From Erwinia aphidicola (GTDB lineage Bacteria; Pseudomonadota; Gammaproteobacteria; Enterobacterales; Enterobacteriaceae): a stretch of DNA of 64,000 nt. Of the stretch, positions 25,121-32,862 are shown in pieces. How positions within the stretch are numbered: position 1 is the first letter of the stretch; the number at the start of each line of letters is the position of its first letter. Where the stretch lies: NCBI RefSeq assembly GCF_024169515.1, contig NZ_JAMKCQ010000001.1, positions 2,170,001-2,234,000 of the forward strand, read 5' to 3'. The translations under genes and the position numbers were made by a program. The notes beneath the pieces are model-generated. The model worked only from the letters and a program-made list of their open reading frames with translations. It did no database searches and had not been told where the DNA came from.

Positions 25121-26294
25121 CAATAAAGCTGCCCGCGCCTGCCAGCGTCAGCAGCGCCACCACGCCAGGCCAGCCCGCTTTTTCCAGCATCAGGCTGCCG
25201 AGCGCTGAACCTATTGCCATGCCAATAAACACCCCGGTGAACATCAGCGCATTGAGACGGCTGCGGGCGGCCGGTTCCAGGCCGAAAATCAGCGTCTGGT
25301 GCGATACCAGCGTAGCCTGCACGCCGAAATCAAAGCCGATGGCGGAGATGACAATCAGCGCCAGCTGGGCAGGTACCGGCAGCAGCGGCAGTAAGAACAG
25401 CGCCGCGAAGGAGACGGTCGCCAGCGCGGTGCTGAACTGCGTCACCAGCGCCGGGCCGCGGCGGTCTGCCATGGCGCCCGCCAGCGGAGCCGCCAGCGCA
25501 CCGGCAGCGCCGGCGAGGCCAAATGCTCCCGCCGTGGCGCTGCCAAGCCCGTAGTGGTTATGCAGCATAACCGCCAGCGTCGACCAGAAAGCGCTGAATC
25601 CAACCGACAGCAGCCCCTGCGCCAGCGCGGCGCGGCGCAGTTCGCCATGCTGGCGCCAGAGATGGCGCATTGAGGCCAGCAGCGCCGGGTAGCTCAGACT
25701 GGTGCTCGGGGCGATATGCGGCAGGCGGCGCCATAAAATCAGCGTCATCATCAGCACCAGCGCCGCCGCGAGGATAAACATCACGCGCCAGCCAAAAACC
25801 TGCGCGACCAGCCCGCTCACCACGCGCGACAGCAGAATGCCAAGCAGCAGCCCGGTCATCACCGTGCCGACGGTTTTACCGCGCTGCGCTTCCGGTGACA
25901 GGCTGGCCGAGGCCGGAACAATATCCTGCGCCATGGTCGCGGTAATACCAATGGCCAGGCTGGCAGCCAGCAGCACCATGATGTTGCCCGCGGCGGCGCT
26001 CAGCAGCAGCGCCAGCGTCAGCAGCACGCCCTTGATGGTGATGATGGTGCGGCGATCGTGACGGTCGCCCAGCGGAGCCAGCAGTAAGATACCCAGCGCG
26101 TAGCCCATCTGCGTCAGCGTCGGCACCAGGCCGCTGGCGGTGACGCTGGCGTGCAGATCGCCGGATAAAATCGCCAGCATCGGCTGGCTGTAATAGATGG
26201 ATGCCACGCTAAAGCCCGCGCCGCTGGCTAACATCAGCACGGTGCGGCCGCTGAGCGGTGGAGGAGTGAGTGATGCGCCGGAGAGGGTCGACAT
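25065..26294 (-). CDS. Major facilitator superfamily transporter
   Basis: A 409-residue protein with twelve hydrophobic segments and the MFS loop motif LLAPLGDRHDRRTI (about residues 75-88) between helices 2 and 3. It looks like the drug/metabolite antiporter-type subgroup. The last about 18 residues are polar, low in hydrophobicity and encoded opposite the end of the EamA gene, so the tail may be an extension by stop-codon loss. The divergent LysR gene (26395) is the probable regulator. Confidence 0.85.
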   Translation of the reverse strand: MSTLSGASLTPPPLSGRTVLMLASGAGFSVASIYYSQPMLAILSGDLHASVTASGLVPTLTQMGYALGILLLAPLGDRHDRRTIITIKGVLLTLALLLSAAAGNIMVLLAASLAIGITATMAQDIVPASASLSPEAQRGKTVGTVMTGLLLGILLSRVVSGLVAQVFGWRVMFILAAALVLMMTLILWRRLPHIAPSTSLSYPALLASMRHLWRQHGELRRAALAQGLLSVGFSAFWSTLAVMLHNHYGLGSATAGAFGLAGAAGALAAPLAGAMADRRGPALVTQFSTALATVSFAALFLLPLLPVPAQLALIVISAIGFDFGVQATLVSHQTLIFGLEPAARSRLNALMFTGVFIGMAIGSALGSLMLEKAGWPGVVALLTLAGAGSFIVRMQGRAARCPTAPSAPR

Positions 26295-26394
26295 GTTGTG
26301 TAGCCTGTTAGTCAGTAGTGGATGCCGCTATTGTCCGCTGCGCAGGTGACGCTGGGTAGTCGCCTGGCGAGTAAAACTGTTATACGATGAGCGT

Positions 26395-27333
26395 ATGAAC
26401 AAATCTTCTCTTGCTGGCACGGACCGTATAGAACTGATGCAGACCTTCGTGCGCATCGTTGAAGCAGGCAGCCTGTCTGCGGCGGCCGCGCGTCTGGAAA
26501 CCAGCCAGCCGACCATCAGCCGCCGCCTGCAGGCGCTGGAAAAGCTGCTCGGCCTGAAGCTGGTGCAGCGCACCACGCACGTCATGAAGCTGACCGAGGA
26601 CGGCGAACGCTGCTATGCGCATGCCAAAACGCTGCTGGAGAGCTGGCAGGGGATCGAGGACGATCTGCGCGGCGTCACCGAGGAGCCGCAGGGCGTGCTG
26701 CGCGTGCTGGCTCCGCACGCCTTTGGTCAGGACCAGATGATCGCTCCGCTGCAATCCTATCTGCAGCGTTACCCCAAAATGACCGTCGACTGGATGCTGA
26801 GCGACCGCCGCCCGGACTTTATTGCCGAGGGTATCGACTGCGCGGTGCACGTCGGCCCGGTAACCGATCCGTCGGTGGTGGCCCTGCTGGTGGCGGAAGT
26901 GCCGCGTATTGTGATCGGCACCCCGGCGCTGCTGGCACAGCGGCCGCTGCCGCGCCATCCCCAGCAGCTGCAGGACCTGCCGTGGCTGTCGCTGAGTATT
27001 TTCTATCGCCACAGCGTGACGCTCAGCCATGAGCAGAGCGGGGAGATGCAACGTTTTGATATTCAGCCACGCCTGATGACCGACAGCCTGTACGCGCTGC
27101 GCAATGCGGCGCTGGCTGGGATGGGGGTGGGCATTGCCTCGTCCTGGGTGGTGGCAGAGGATATTGCGCGCGGTGAGCTGCTGCATCTGGCCCCCGAGTG
27201 GCAGGCTTCCGCGCTGCCGGTTTATCTGGTTTATCCGCATGCGCGCTACTACCCGGCGCGTTTACGCATGTTTCTGGCGCTGATGAAAGAGGTCATGCCG
27301 GCACTGAGCGGGACTCAGCACCCGGGAAGATAG
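26395..27333 (+). CDS. LysR-family transcriptional regulator
   Basis: A 312-residue LysR protein with an N-terminal HTH (about residues 27-55, GSLSAAAARLETSQPTISRR) and an effector domain from about residue 100. It is divergent from the MFS transporter gene, with a 100-base shared promoter region, and is the likely regulator of that transporter. The Shine-Dalgarno (GATGAG) is weak, as is common for autoregulated LysR genes. Confidence 0.87.
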   Translation: MNKSSLAGTDRIELMQTFVRIVEAGSLSAAAARLETSQPTISRRLQALEKLLGLKLVQRTTHVMKLTEDGERCYAHAKTLLESWQGIEDDLRGVTEEPQGVLRVLAPHAFGQDQMIAPLQSYLQRYPKMTVDWMLSDRRPDFIAEGIDCAVHVGPVTDPSVVALLVAEVPRIVIGTPALLAQRPLPRHPQQLQDLPWLSLSIFYRHSVTLSHEQSGEMQRFDIQPRLMTDSLYALRNAALAGMGVGIASSWVVAEDIARGELLHLAPEWQASALPVYLVYPHARYYPARLRMFLALMKEVMPALSGTQHPGR

Positions 27334-27342
27334 AAGGGCGCC

Positions 27343-27362
27343 CGTCAGAAGCGCCCGTTAAG
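27343..27362. terminator. Weak hairpin between convergent LysR and TonB-receptor genes
   Basis: GGGCGC and GCGCCC separated by nine bases. No clear T-tract on either strand. Confidence 0.35.
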
Positions 27363-27368
27363 CGGTGA

Positions 27369-29489
27369 TTAGAAGCTGTAGCTGACGCCCGCCTGCCAGG
27401 TACGGTCGCGGCCGATCCAGCAGTTATTGGTGTCGTAGCAGGTGAAGGTCTCTTTGTTGGTCAGGTTCTGCGCGCTGACTTTCAGCGTGACGCCCGACAG
27501 CGTTGCGTCCACTGCCGCCATATTGTAGGACAGCGCCATATCAAACAGCGTGGTGCCGCCCAGTTTGCCCTGATCGTTGGCCAGCGAAATCTCCATCGGA
27601 CCGGTATAACGCGCACCGCCACCGACGGTCAGACCGCGCAGCACGCTGCTGTCGAAGGTATAATCCCCCCAAACGTTAAATGCATTCTCGGCCACCTGGG
27701 TAGGGCGCTTGCCCTGGTATTTATCATCTTTGGTATTCAGCGCGTGGGTATAGGCGTAGTTGGCGATGATAGTGATATTGTCGGTTGGGCGGGCGTTCAG
27801 CGACACTTCGGCCCCCTTCGACTCCACTTCCCCGGTTTGACGATAGTTCAGATAGCTGAGATCGGAAGTCAGCACGTTTTTCTGGCGGATAGTAAACACC
27901 GAGGCTGTCAGGGTGGTGGCATAGTCAGCCAGCAGGTATTTCACACCGCCTTCCAGCTGGCGGCTGGTAGTGGGTTTGGCGCTGGTCAGATTGCCGGTTG
28001 GCGACACGGGCAGGAAACCTTCGGAGTAGCTGATAAACGGCGCGATACCGTTATCGAAGGTGTAAAGCGCGCCGAGGCGTTTGGTCAGACGATGCTGTTC
28101 AACCCAGCTCTTATCGTTGTTGCTCAGAGAGTTGGTATTGGTTGAACGGTAGTCGTCATAGCGCAGTCCGGCGATCAGGCTTAGCTGGTCAAACTCGATT
28201 TGGTCCTGGAAGTAGTAGCCGGTCTGATTGTAGCTCAGGCGATTTTTCTGCGCGGTATACAACCCCAGAGCGGACTCTGACACCAGGTTGTAATCCGGGT
28301 GCAGCATATCGATATCCGGTGATTTCTGCGAGGCGTACTGATAGTTAAAGTGCGAGTCCAGGCGCTGGTGATCGATACCGACCATCAGATGGTTTTTAAC
28401 GTCGCCGATATCTACCTGTTTGGTGAGCTGATTATCGATATTAAAGCTGCGCAGGTCTTCGTCGGTGGTGTAGGCAAAGCGCGGCAGGATAATGCTGTCC
28501 GCCGTCTGCGTCATGCTACCGGTGGCGTAGATGCTGCGCTGATGGGTATCGACATCGAAGTAGCGTGCTTTCTGCGCGAAGCCCCAGCCGCTGTCAAACT
28601 CATGTTCAAAACTGTAGCCAACGGACCACTGGCGCTGCTTAAAGCCGCTCCAGTTATCACCGGAGTAATCACGGCGGGAAGCGTGCCCCGAACGCAGATA
28701 AGCCATCGGCAGCGGATTAGACGGCGTCAGGCTTGGGATATCCTGGTACTGGGCATCAAGGGTCAGACGCGTTTTATCCGATGGCTGCCAGGTCACGGAA
28801 GGGGCCAGCAGGTAATTTTCTGATTGAGTGGAATGTGGCTGATCGTCGCCCGCGCTGGCCTTGCCGATAAAGCGGTAACTCCAGTCGCTGTCGGCAATCG
28901 CACCGGTACTGTCGATATAGCCTTCACGCAGGTTGCGGCTACCCGAATTAAAGCCCACTTCGGTTTGCTGCTCGCGCTGCGGTTTTTTACTCTGAATGTT
29001 GACCAGGCCGCCCGGCGATCCGTTGCCGTACAGCACAGAGGCCGGGCCTTTCAGGATATCCACGTGATCGATCAGGATCGGGTCAATATTGGCTTTAGTA
29101 TTACCGGTGACGTTATACGGCAGCTGCAAGCCGTCGTAGAAGGTGTTATCGACGGTGAAACCGCGAATTTTGTACTCGCTCATATAGCTGGTCGAGCCGC
29201 GGGTTTCTGTCGACACGCCAGGCGCATAGCGCAGGATCTCATTCAGCGAGTTGGCATGGCGCTGGCTAATTTCCCTGCTGCTGACGCTGTTAATCACCTG
29301 CGGTGTTTTACTCTCCGGCACTGCCGACTTAGTGGCGCTGTTGGTGTAAGCCGGCAGGGTGGCTGCGGAGCCGTCACCGGAGGCACTGACCACGAGGGTG
29401 TCATCGGCGCTGGCGGCAAAAGCGGAAGAACTGAAGATGCTGGTGATAAGCACGGCAAGAAGGCACGGCTTAAAAGTAAACGTTTTCAT
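27369..29489 (-). CDS. TonB-dependent siderophore receptor (FhuA/FoxA type)
   Basis: About 706 residues: signal peptide (about 1-25, ending SSSAFA|ASA), a TonB box-like DDTLVVSA right after it, a plug domain with YAPGVSTETRG and ILKGPASVLYGNGSPGGLVN (about 95-160), then a 22-strand barrel ending in the aromatic WQAGVSYSF. This fits outer-membrane receptors for hydroxamate siderophores such as ferrichrome or ferrioxamine; the exact ligand is inferred. ATG 29489 starts the signal peptide, though ATG 29498 is equally possible, and neither has a clear Shine-Dalgarno. A good Fur box lies just upstream. Confidence 0.87.
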   Translation of the reverse strand: MKTFTFKPCLLAVLITSIFSSSAFAASADDTLVVSASGDGSAATLPAYTNSATKSAVPESKTPQVINSVSSREISQRHANSLNEILRYAPGVSTETRGSTSYMSEYKIRGFTVDNTFYDGLQLPYNVTGNTKANIDPILIDHVDILKGPASVLYGNGSPGGLVNIQSKKPQREQQTEVGFNSGSRNLREGYIDSTGAIADSDWSYRFIGKASAGDDQPHSTQSENYLLAPSVTWQPSDKTRLTLDAQYQDIPSLTPSNPLPMAYLRSGHASRRDYSGDNWSGFKQRQWSVGYSFEHEFDSGWGFAQKARYFDVDTHQRSIYATGSMTQTADSIILPRFAYTTDEDLRSFNIDNQLTKQVDIGDVKNHLMVGIDHQRLDSHFNYQYASQKSPDIDMLHPDYNLVSESALGLYTAQKNRLSYNQTGYYFQDQIEFDQLSLIAGLRYDDYRSTNTNSLSNNDKSWVEQHRLTKRLGALYTFDNGIAPFISYSEGFLPVSPTGNLTSAKPTTSRQLEGGVKYLLADYATTLTASVFTIRQKNVLTSDLSYLNYRQTGEVESKGAEVSLNARPTDNITIIANYAYTHALNTKDDKYQGKRPTQVAENAFNVWGDYTFDSSVLRGLTVGGGARYTGPMEISLANDQGKLGGTTLFDMALSYNMAAVDATLSGVTLKVSAQNLTNKETFTCYDTNNCWIGRDRTWQAGVSYSF

Positions 29490-29513
29490 GGTTGCCATTA
29501 TGATAATGTGAAA

Positions 29514-29532
29514 GATAACGACAATTATTATC
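29514..29532 (-). promoter_or_regulatory. Fur box upstream of the TonB receptor
   Basis: GATAACGACAATTATTATC matches 16 of 19 positions of the Fur consensus GATAATGATAATCATTATC. It indicates iron-dependent repression of the receptor. Confidence 0.78.
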
Positions 29533-29627
29533 ATTAGCGATTCAAAAACAATAAGGCGGTGAAAATAAAAACGGCAGGGAGGTTGATTGCGGGTGGCAGT
29601 TGGCGACTCAGTGAAAGCCGCATCTCA

Positions 29628-29713
29628 CCTTCAGGCGGTTAAGCTCCTTCTCCTTGTCGAAGATGGGGAAGAGTGTCTGGCTGGCGTGCGCCACGTCCGA
29701 TACCGGCACATCC
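29628..29713 (-). pseudogene. Relic B of the cdiA pre-toxin region
   Basis: About 85 bases are closely similar to cdiA at about 34218-34305: on the minus strand both encode a [20 protein letters not shown] segment. No start and no continuing frame. It marks the position of a former cdiA end, next to the orphan toxin/immunity module at 30122-30653. Confidence 0.7.
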
Positions 29714-29846
29714 TTAGTATGAAAGTGGTGGTTTTTTCAAAAAATTAATCACGCGAAAAAATAGTAAACTTTCATCAAAATATGAAAGGCGCGCCGCAGT
29801 TAATTTCAGCGTTTTCAGCGTTTTCAGCGATTTTACAGAGATGCAG

Positions 29847-29862
29847 GCGTATATTTGTACAG
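29847..29862 (+). promoter_or_regulatory. LexA-like box upstream of the symE-like gene
   Basis: GCGTATATTTGTACAG matches 12 of 16 positions of the SOS box CTGTATATATATACAG. symE is SOS-controlled in E. coli, which makes the weak match worth recording. The rest of 29714-29979 holds an AT-rich stretch and three tandem CAGCGTTTT-like units (29807-29833), with no supported gene. Confidence 0.4.
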
Positions 29863-29979
29863 TAGTTAACAGCGAAAGATGGGTACAAAGATAGAGTAAT
29901 AAAGAGTTATTAAACGCGGACTGAAGGTGCGTCAACACCAGCAGCCCGCTTACCACAGCAACTATACAAGGTAGTTATC

Positions 29980-30114
29980 ATGGCTAAGCGCGATTGTAAG
30001 TCAGAACCGCAGGCAACTGAAGTACCGCAACCGACCCACCGCTGTGAGTTTCATAGCAGCGCCCTGCATCATGGGCTGTTTTTACGCGGAGAGTGGCTGG
30101 AGCAGGCGGGATTT
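29980..30114 (+). pseudogene. symE: symE-like toxin gene, 5' fragment
   Basis: ATG 29980 opens a frame encoding about 45 residues that end in FLRGEWLEQAGF, matching the SymE segment LKGQWLEAAGF. SymE is an SOS-induced AbrB-fold toxin controlled by an antisense RNA in E. coli. Directly after this point the sequence switches to a cdi-type immunity/toxin module on the other strand, and the rest of symE resumes at about 30650. The gene is therefore interrupted. The frame itself runs on to 30171 through foreign sequence. Confidence 0.72.
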
Positions 30115-30121
30115 ATAACTT

Positions 30122-30348
30122 TCACGATAAAGCTTGTAGACTTAAAAGATGATTCTTTGCTTTGTCGATAAGATTTATGAACTCATCATAATTAAATTCA
30201 AAAATATCATCATCATTAGGATAAATAAGCACGCTTAAAGAATGTCTATCTTCAGATAGACAGATTTCACCCCACTGACACGATTAAATGATAACTCAAC
30301 ATAAAGATCATCTCTATCCGTAGAACTTCCTGCGCTATATTCCAGCAT
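30122..30348 (-). pseudogene. Orphan immunity gene with a frameshift
   Basis: ATG 30348, 15 bases after the toxin-end stop and preceded by GGAG, starts a protein MLEYSAGSSTDRDDLYVEL... A shift near 30245 is needed to continue into ICLSEDRHSLSVLIYPNDDD and an acidic C-terminus ending KNHLLSLQALS. Position directly behind a CdiA-type C-terminal end and the acidic composition fit an immunity protein. As it stands the frame is broken. Confidence 0.6.
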
Positions 30349-30363
30349 GATATTAACTCCATA

Positions 30364-30653
30364 TTATTTAGATGGTTCACTGAAACCAATCAATCGTGAA
30401 CCATCGGCATTAAATCTCAATGCACGGCCGTCAGGTGCAGTGGCTTCAACTACTGTAACCTTCTGTTTATTCTCAAAACAACTCTACTTTGAACTTTCGC
30501 ATTAGGATTACTCAAGATCTCATTCACGATTGATTGAGCCTCTTGATTCAATACAGCAGCTTTCTGGCTGGTATATGAATATACCGAACCTTCTCTGCCA
30601 CCATGTTTCTGTAAAGCACGCCCAGCATCAGTTAAACCATTTCTGTTAGGAGC
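30364..30653 (-). pseudogene. Orphan CdiA/Rhs-type toxin C-terminal end with a frameshift
   Basis: The minus strand reads LTDAGRALQKHGGREGS, then SQKAAVLNQEAQSIVNEIL, and after a one-base shift near 30475 continues VTVVEATAPDGRALRFNAD and GFSEPSK-stop. The AGRALQKHGGREG and APDGRxLRF stretches occur in the C-terminal ends of polymorphic CdiA/Rhs toxins as I recall them. There is no start codon or export region, so this is an orphan end of the kind that recombines into cdiA. The single-base shift makes it inactive unless read through. Confidence 0.65.
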
Positions 30654-30655
30654 CG

Positions 30656-30829
30656 ATGCCGGGCTGCCTGATACTGATGGTACAACCGTTCACGCCGTAA
30701 CCGGAGATTATGTATACGCTGAAGAAGGTCTGTAAGCTGTCGGCCCGTAAGCAGCAGCAGGTAACAGAGTTGGTCGAGGTGGTCAGCGGGCGGCAGATAC
30801 AGAGCGGAAACAGGCTGGGGTATAGATAA
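30656..30829 (+). pseudogene. symE: symE-like toxin gene, 3' fragment with an in-frame stop
   Basis: The frame reads MPGCLILMVQP, an in-frame TAA at 30698-30700, then from ATG 30710 YTLKKVCKLSARKQQQVTEL to a stop at 30829. It matches the second half of SymE (KVMEGCIVLTAQ ... VCKLSARKQKQVQEF). It is the missing half of the fragment at 29980, separated by about 540 foreign bases. A terminator follows. Confidence 0.72.
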
Positions 30830-30860
30830 AAATCCCGACATCGCGGCCGGGATTTGTTTT
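30830..30860 (+). terminator. Terminator of the former symE-like gene
   Basis: AAATCCCG, a 10-base loop and CGGGATTT, followed by GTTTTG, one base after the symE stop. Confidence 0.72.
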
Positions 30861-30869
30861 GCCTAAAGG

Positions 30870-31083
30870 TTAATGAAAATCGTCTTGTGTGAGCTGTTTA
30901 CCCGTCGGGATGACTTCATTTTTATCAAAAGACAAAAGATTTTCTTTATCATAAAGCTTTATTGAGAACCCATAAAGTATCCCATCCTCTTCACTTATTC
31001 CCATAATTGCCTATATATATCTTGTTTTTTTCTTTGCAGTCAGTGGATATTTCCACTTCCTGGTAAAACCAATCTTATTTTCC
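30870..31083 (-). pseudogene. Degraded immunity-type gene
   Basis: An open frame of 44 codons (ATG 31004 to TAA 30870) encodes MGISEEDGILYGFSIKLYDK... and ends QLTQDDFH. In another frame directly upstream the bases encode EVEISTDCKEKNKIYIGNYG, which would join it after one shift near 31000. This looks like the remnant of a small acidic protein, probably an immunity gene given its place in a string of cdi debris. AT-rich compared with the core genome. The family is not recognised. Confidence 0.45.
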
Positions 31084-31117
31084 ACGAAAGCTTACCTTAG
31101 TTATTCCTGAGTGACCA

Positions 31118-31612
31118 TTAGCGTATAAATGTTCTCTTCACCCTAACTGATATCAGGAAATAGGGGATCCAGACCGCAGCATGAATAACCTTCTGTGCGA
31201 TTCGTTTTATATCAGCAGCGTTAACCTCAATCTGTAAAAAATGATCCGCTAGCCAAAGATCTGAAAGGTCAACCGCGATGGCTGTGATAAGTAGAGTGAT
31301 ATAGTACAGGGGGAGAGTGCGCTTTTTTCTGAAAAATAAGCTTCCGAGATAGATGCTACCAGTCACCAGAGCTAGCATCATAGCTGTTTCGTAAATTAAT
31401 AGTGATTTTAACGTGTTGCTTATATTTTTGTAGTTAAACATCAATATATTCAAATTGTTTACAAAACTAGCTGTATAGAGGCAGCCGTTCAAAATCAGTG
31501 CGGTTAATGGGAACCACAGCCAGCCGCCAATTTTACTGAGCTCTTTTTTCTCACAGGCTGCGCAGTAATCAGATTCACTAATCGCGGGCTGGTCGCACTT
31601 GATACATTCCAT
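31118..31612 (-). CDS. DUF2569-like membrane protein with a zinc ribbon
   Basis: A 164-residue protein. The N-terminal 25 residues hold two CxxC pairs (CIKC and CAAC), a zinc-ribbon, followed by LSKIGGWLWFPL and about four membrane helices, the DUF2569 pattern. The start ATG 31612 is preceded by AGGAGATCC and begins at the ribbon, so it is preferred to the longer frame from 31702, which overlaps the lipoprotein gene. AT-rich, inside the accessory island and next to a lipoprotein gene with which it may be co-transcribed. The function is unknown. Confidence 0.7.
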   Translation of the reverse strand: MECIKCDQPAISESDYCAACEKKELSKIGGWLWFPLTALILNGCLYTASFVNNLNILMFNYKNISNTLKSLLIYETAMMLALVTGSIYLGSLFFRKKRTLPLYYITLLITAIAVDLSDLWLADHFLQIEVNAADIKRIAQKVIHAAVWIPYFLISVRVKRTFIR

Positions 31613-31682
31613 TTTTTTGGATCTCCTATTCAAATTGTCTAATGTTTTAGTTAAATACAATTGGTGGGCATAAAGAGTGCCG

Positions 31683-32030
31683 CTATTTTGTGGCGCTATC
31701 AATGTAGTTGTAGCTGTTTAATACTCCTGCGCTGTTTAAATTCAACGACAGAATCTGATCTTTATCATTATTAAACGGGATGAAAAAATAGATGCGGCGA
31801 TCTGTTCGGGTGGATTTGTAAATCCAGGTGTTCATCTTGTTGTATTCTACAGGAAAAGCCGGTACGCCCAGAAGTAGTAAAATATCCTTTTTTGTGGTGC
31901 TGCCAGCAGTTAACTTTTCCTTTATCGTGGTTTCTGTATAACCGTCAAGAGCGTTGGTGCGTGTTCTGTCAATATTCGCCATACAGCCTGAAAGAAATAT
32001 GGCAAGTATGAATGTTAAAACGTTTTTCAT
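31683..32030 (-). CDS. Small lipoprotein, BamE/SmpA-like fold
   Basis: 115 residues with a lipoprotein signal (lipobox FLSGC, Cys16) and a short domain with TIKEKLTAGSTTKKDILLLLGVP, the pattern of BamE/SmpA-like and related lipoproteins in which a helix pair precedes L-G-x-P. It would be anchored in the outer or inner membrane from the periplasmic side. AT-rich and located in the island between two cdiA relics. The specific role is unknown. Confidence 0.72.
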   Translation of the reverse strand: MKNVLTFILAIFLSGCMANIDRTRTNALDGYTETTIKEKLTAGSTTKKDILLLLGVPAFPVEYNKMNTWIYKSTRTDRRIYFFIPFNNDKDQILSLNLNSAGVLNSYNYIDSATK

Positions 32031-32057
32031 TACTTAATTATCTCTTCAACGTAAATG

Positions 32058-32161
32058 CCCCTGCGTCCTAGCGATGTCCGCCGCCTGGCTGCCGATATCG
32101 CCGATAAGCTGCGCCTCCTTCAGGCGGTGCTGCTCCTTCTCCTTGTCGAAGATGGGAAAGC
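32058..32161 (-). pseudogene. Relic A of the cdiA pre-toxin region
   Basis: About 100 bases closely match cdiA at about 34155-34260; the minus strand encodes [19 protein letters not shown] and [11 protein letters not shown], nearly the same as CdiA. Cut off at both ends. With relic B it shows that this island has swapped cdiA ends before. Confidence 0.75.
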
Positions 32162-32235
32162 GCGCCGCAAATTTCCTTAGTTTTTTTTCGACGATTAGTC
32201 AACATTTCGGAGACCCAATATTTATTGAGACTTAT

Positions 32236-32862
32236 TCAATCAAAATAAAAATCATTTAAAAAAAGTAGGTTTTCTTTGTGTCCCAGAGCTACTATCTCTG
32301 AATGAATTTCATCGAAGCTTCCTAGCAAAATAAAAATAATCCCGTTATTTTCCCAGACTTTTTTCATCCAGTCAGATATTTTCCCAAAACTTCCGTCTTG
32401 CTGGGAAATGTTATCAGCTTCGATGTTGGTAAAATATAATTTATCCTGGGAGTTAATGATTCCCTGAATAACTCCTACTGTGCTGATAGGGATTTTCCCT
32501 GTGCCAGTTAACACTAATCCCTTCTTTCCAGGGGTGATGTAAGATTTTTTATTATTTATTTTACTTACATCTATCCCCCGACTCTCAATCAAACCCCATG
32601 TCTTTTTGTGTTTTACAATTGCATTATCAGGTTGCTCTGGTGTTAATTCCAATATTACATTTATTTGCTTTTCTTCAGTAAGTGAAATTTTTTCTGCCAT
32701 CATTTTCACTAAAGCTTCGCCCATTTTTTTGCGAGGCTCATTAGGCATTTCCCAGCTTAATGCAGAAATATTTTCCCCTTCAATGAAATATTTTTCAAAT
32801 TTAGCTATCTCATTGTTTTTATTTATATTTTCAGCGTATCTTGTTACGATCTTAGTAGTCAT
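32236..32862 (-). CDS. cdiI: Probable CdiI immunity protein
   Basis: A 208-residue protein not recognised by family. ATG 32862 lies inside the last codons of cdiA (11-base overlap), the usual coupling of a CdiA toxin with its immunity gene. The frame extends upstream to 32997, but that part merely reads cdiA in another frame. Composition is Lys/Glu/Ile-rich and AT-rich, unlike the rest of cdiA, as expected for a horizontally acquired toxin-end cassette. It has no signal peptide or membrane segment, so it should neutralise the toxin in the cytoplasm. The role is inferred from position only. Confidence 0.65.
   Translation of the reverse strand: MTTKIVTRYAENINKNNEIAKFEKYFIEGENISALSWEMPNEPRKKMGEALVKMMAEKISLTEEKQINVILELTPEQPDNAIVKHKKTWGLIESRGIDVSKINNKKSYITPGKKGLVLTGTGKIPISTVGVIQGIINSQDKLYFTNIEADNISQQDGSFGKISDWMKKVWENNGIIFILLGSFDEIHSEIVALGHKENLLFLNDFYFD

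Noticed and set aside
29807..29833. Three tandem CAGCGTTTT-like units as a CRISPR or iteron array
   Set aside because: Units are 9 bases without spacers and only three; too little for either.
29714..29956. 80-codon frame on the minus strand upstream of the symE-like gene
   Set aside because: Composition is AT-rich non-coding with no ribosome site or recognisable protein; the region looks like leader/promoter.
30116..30171. C-terminal part of the 63-codon frame starting at 29980
   Set aside because: After Phe45 the frame runs into the antisense immunity gene; these residues do not resemble SymE.
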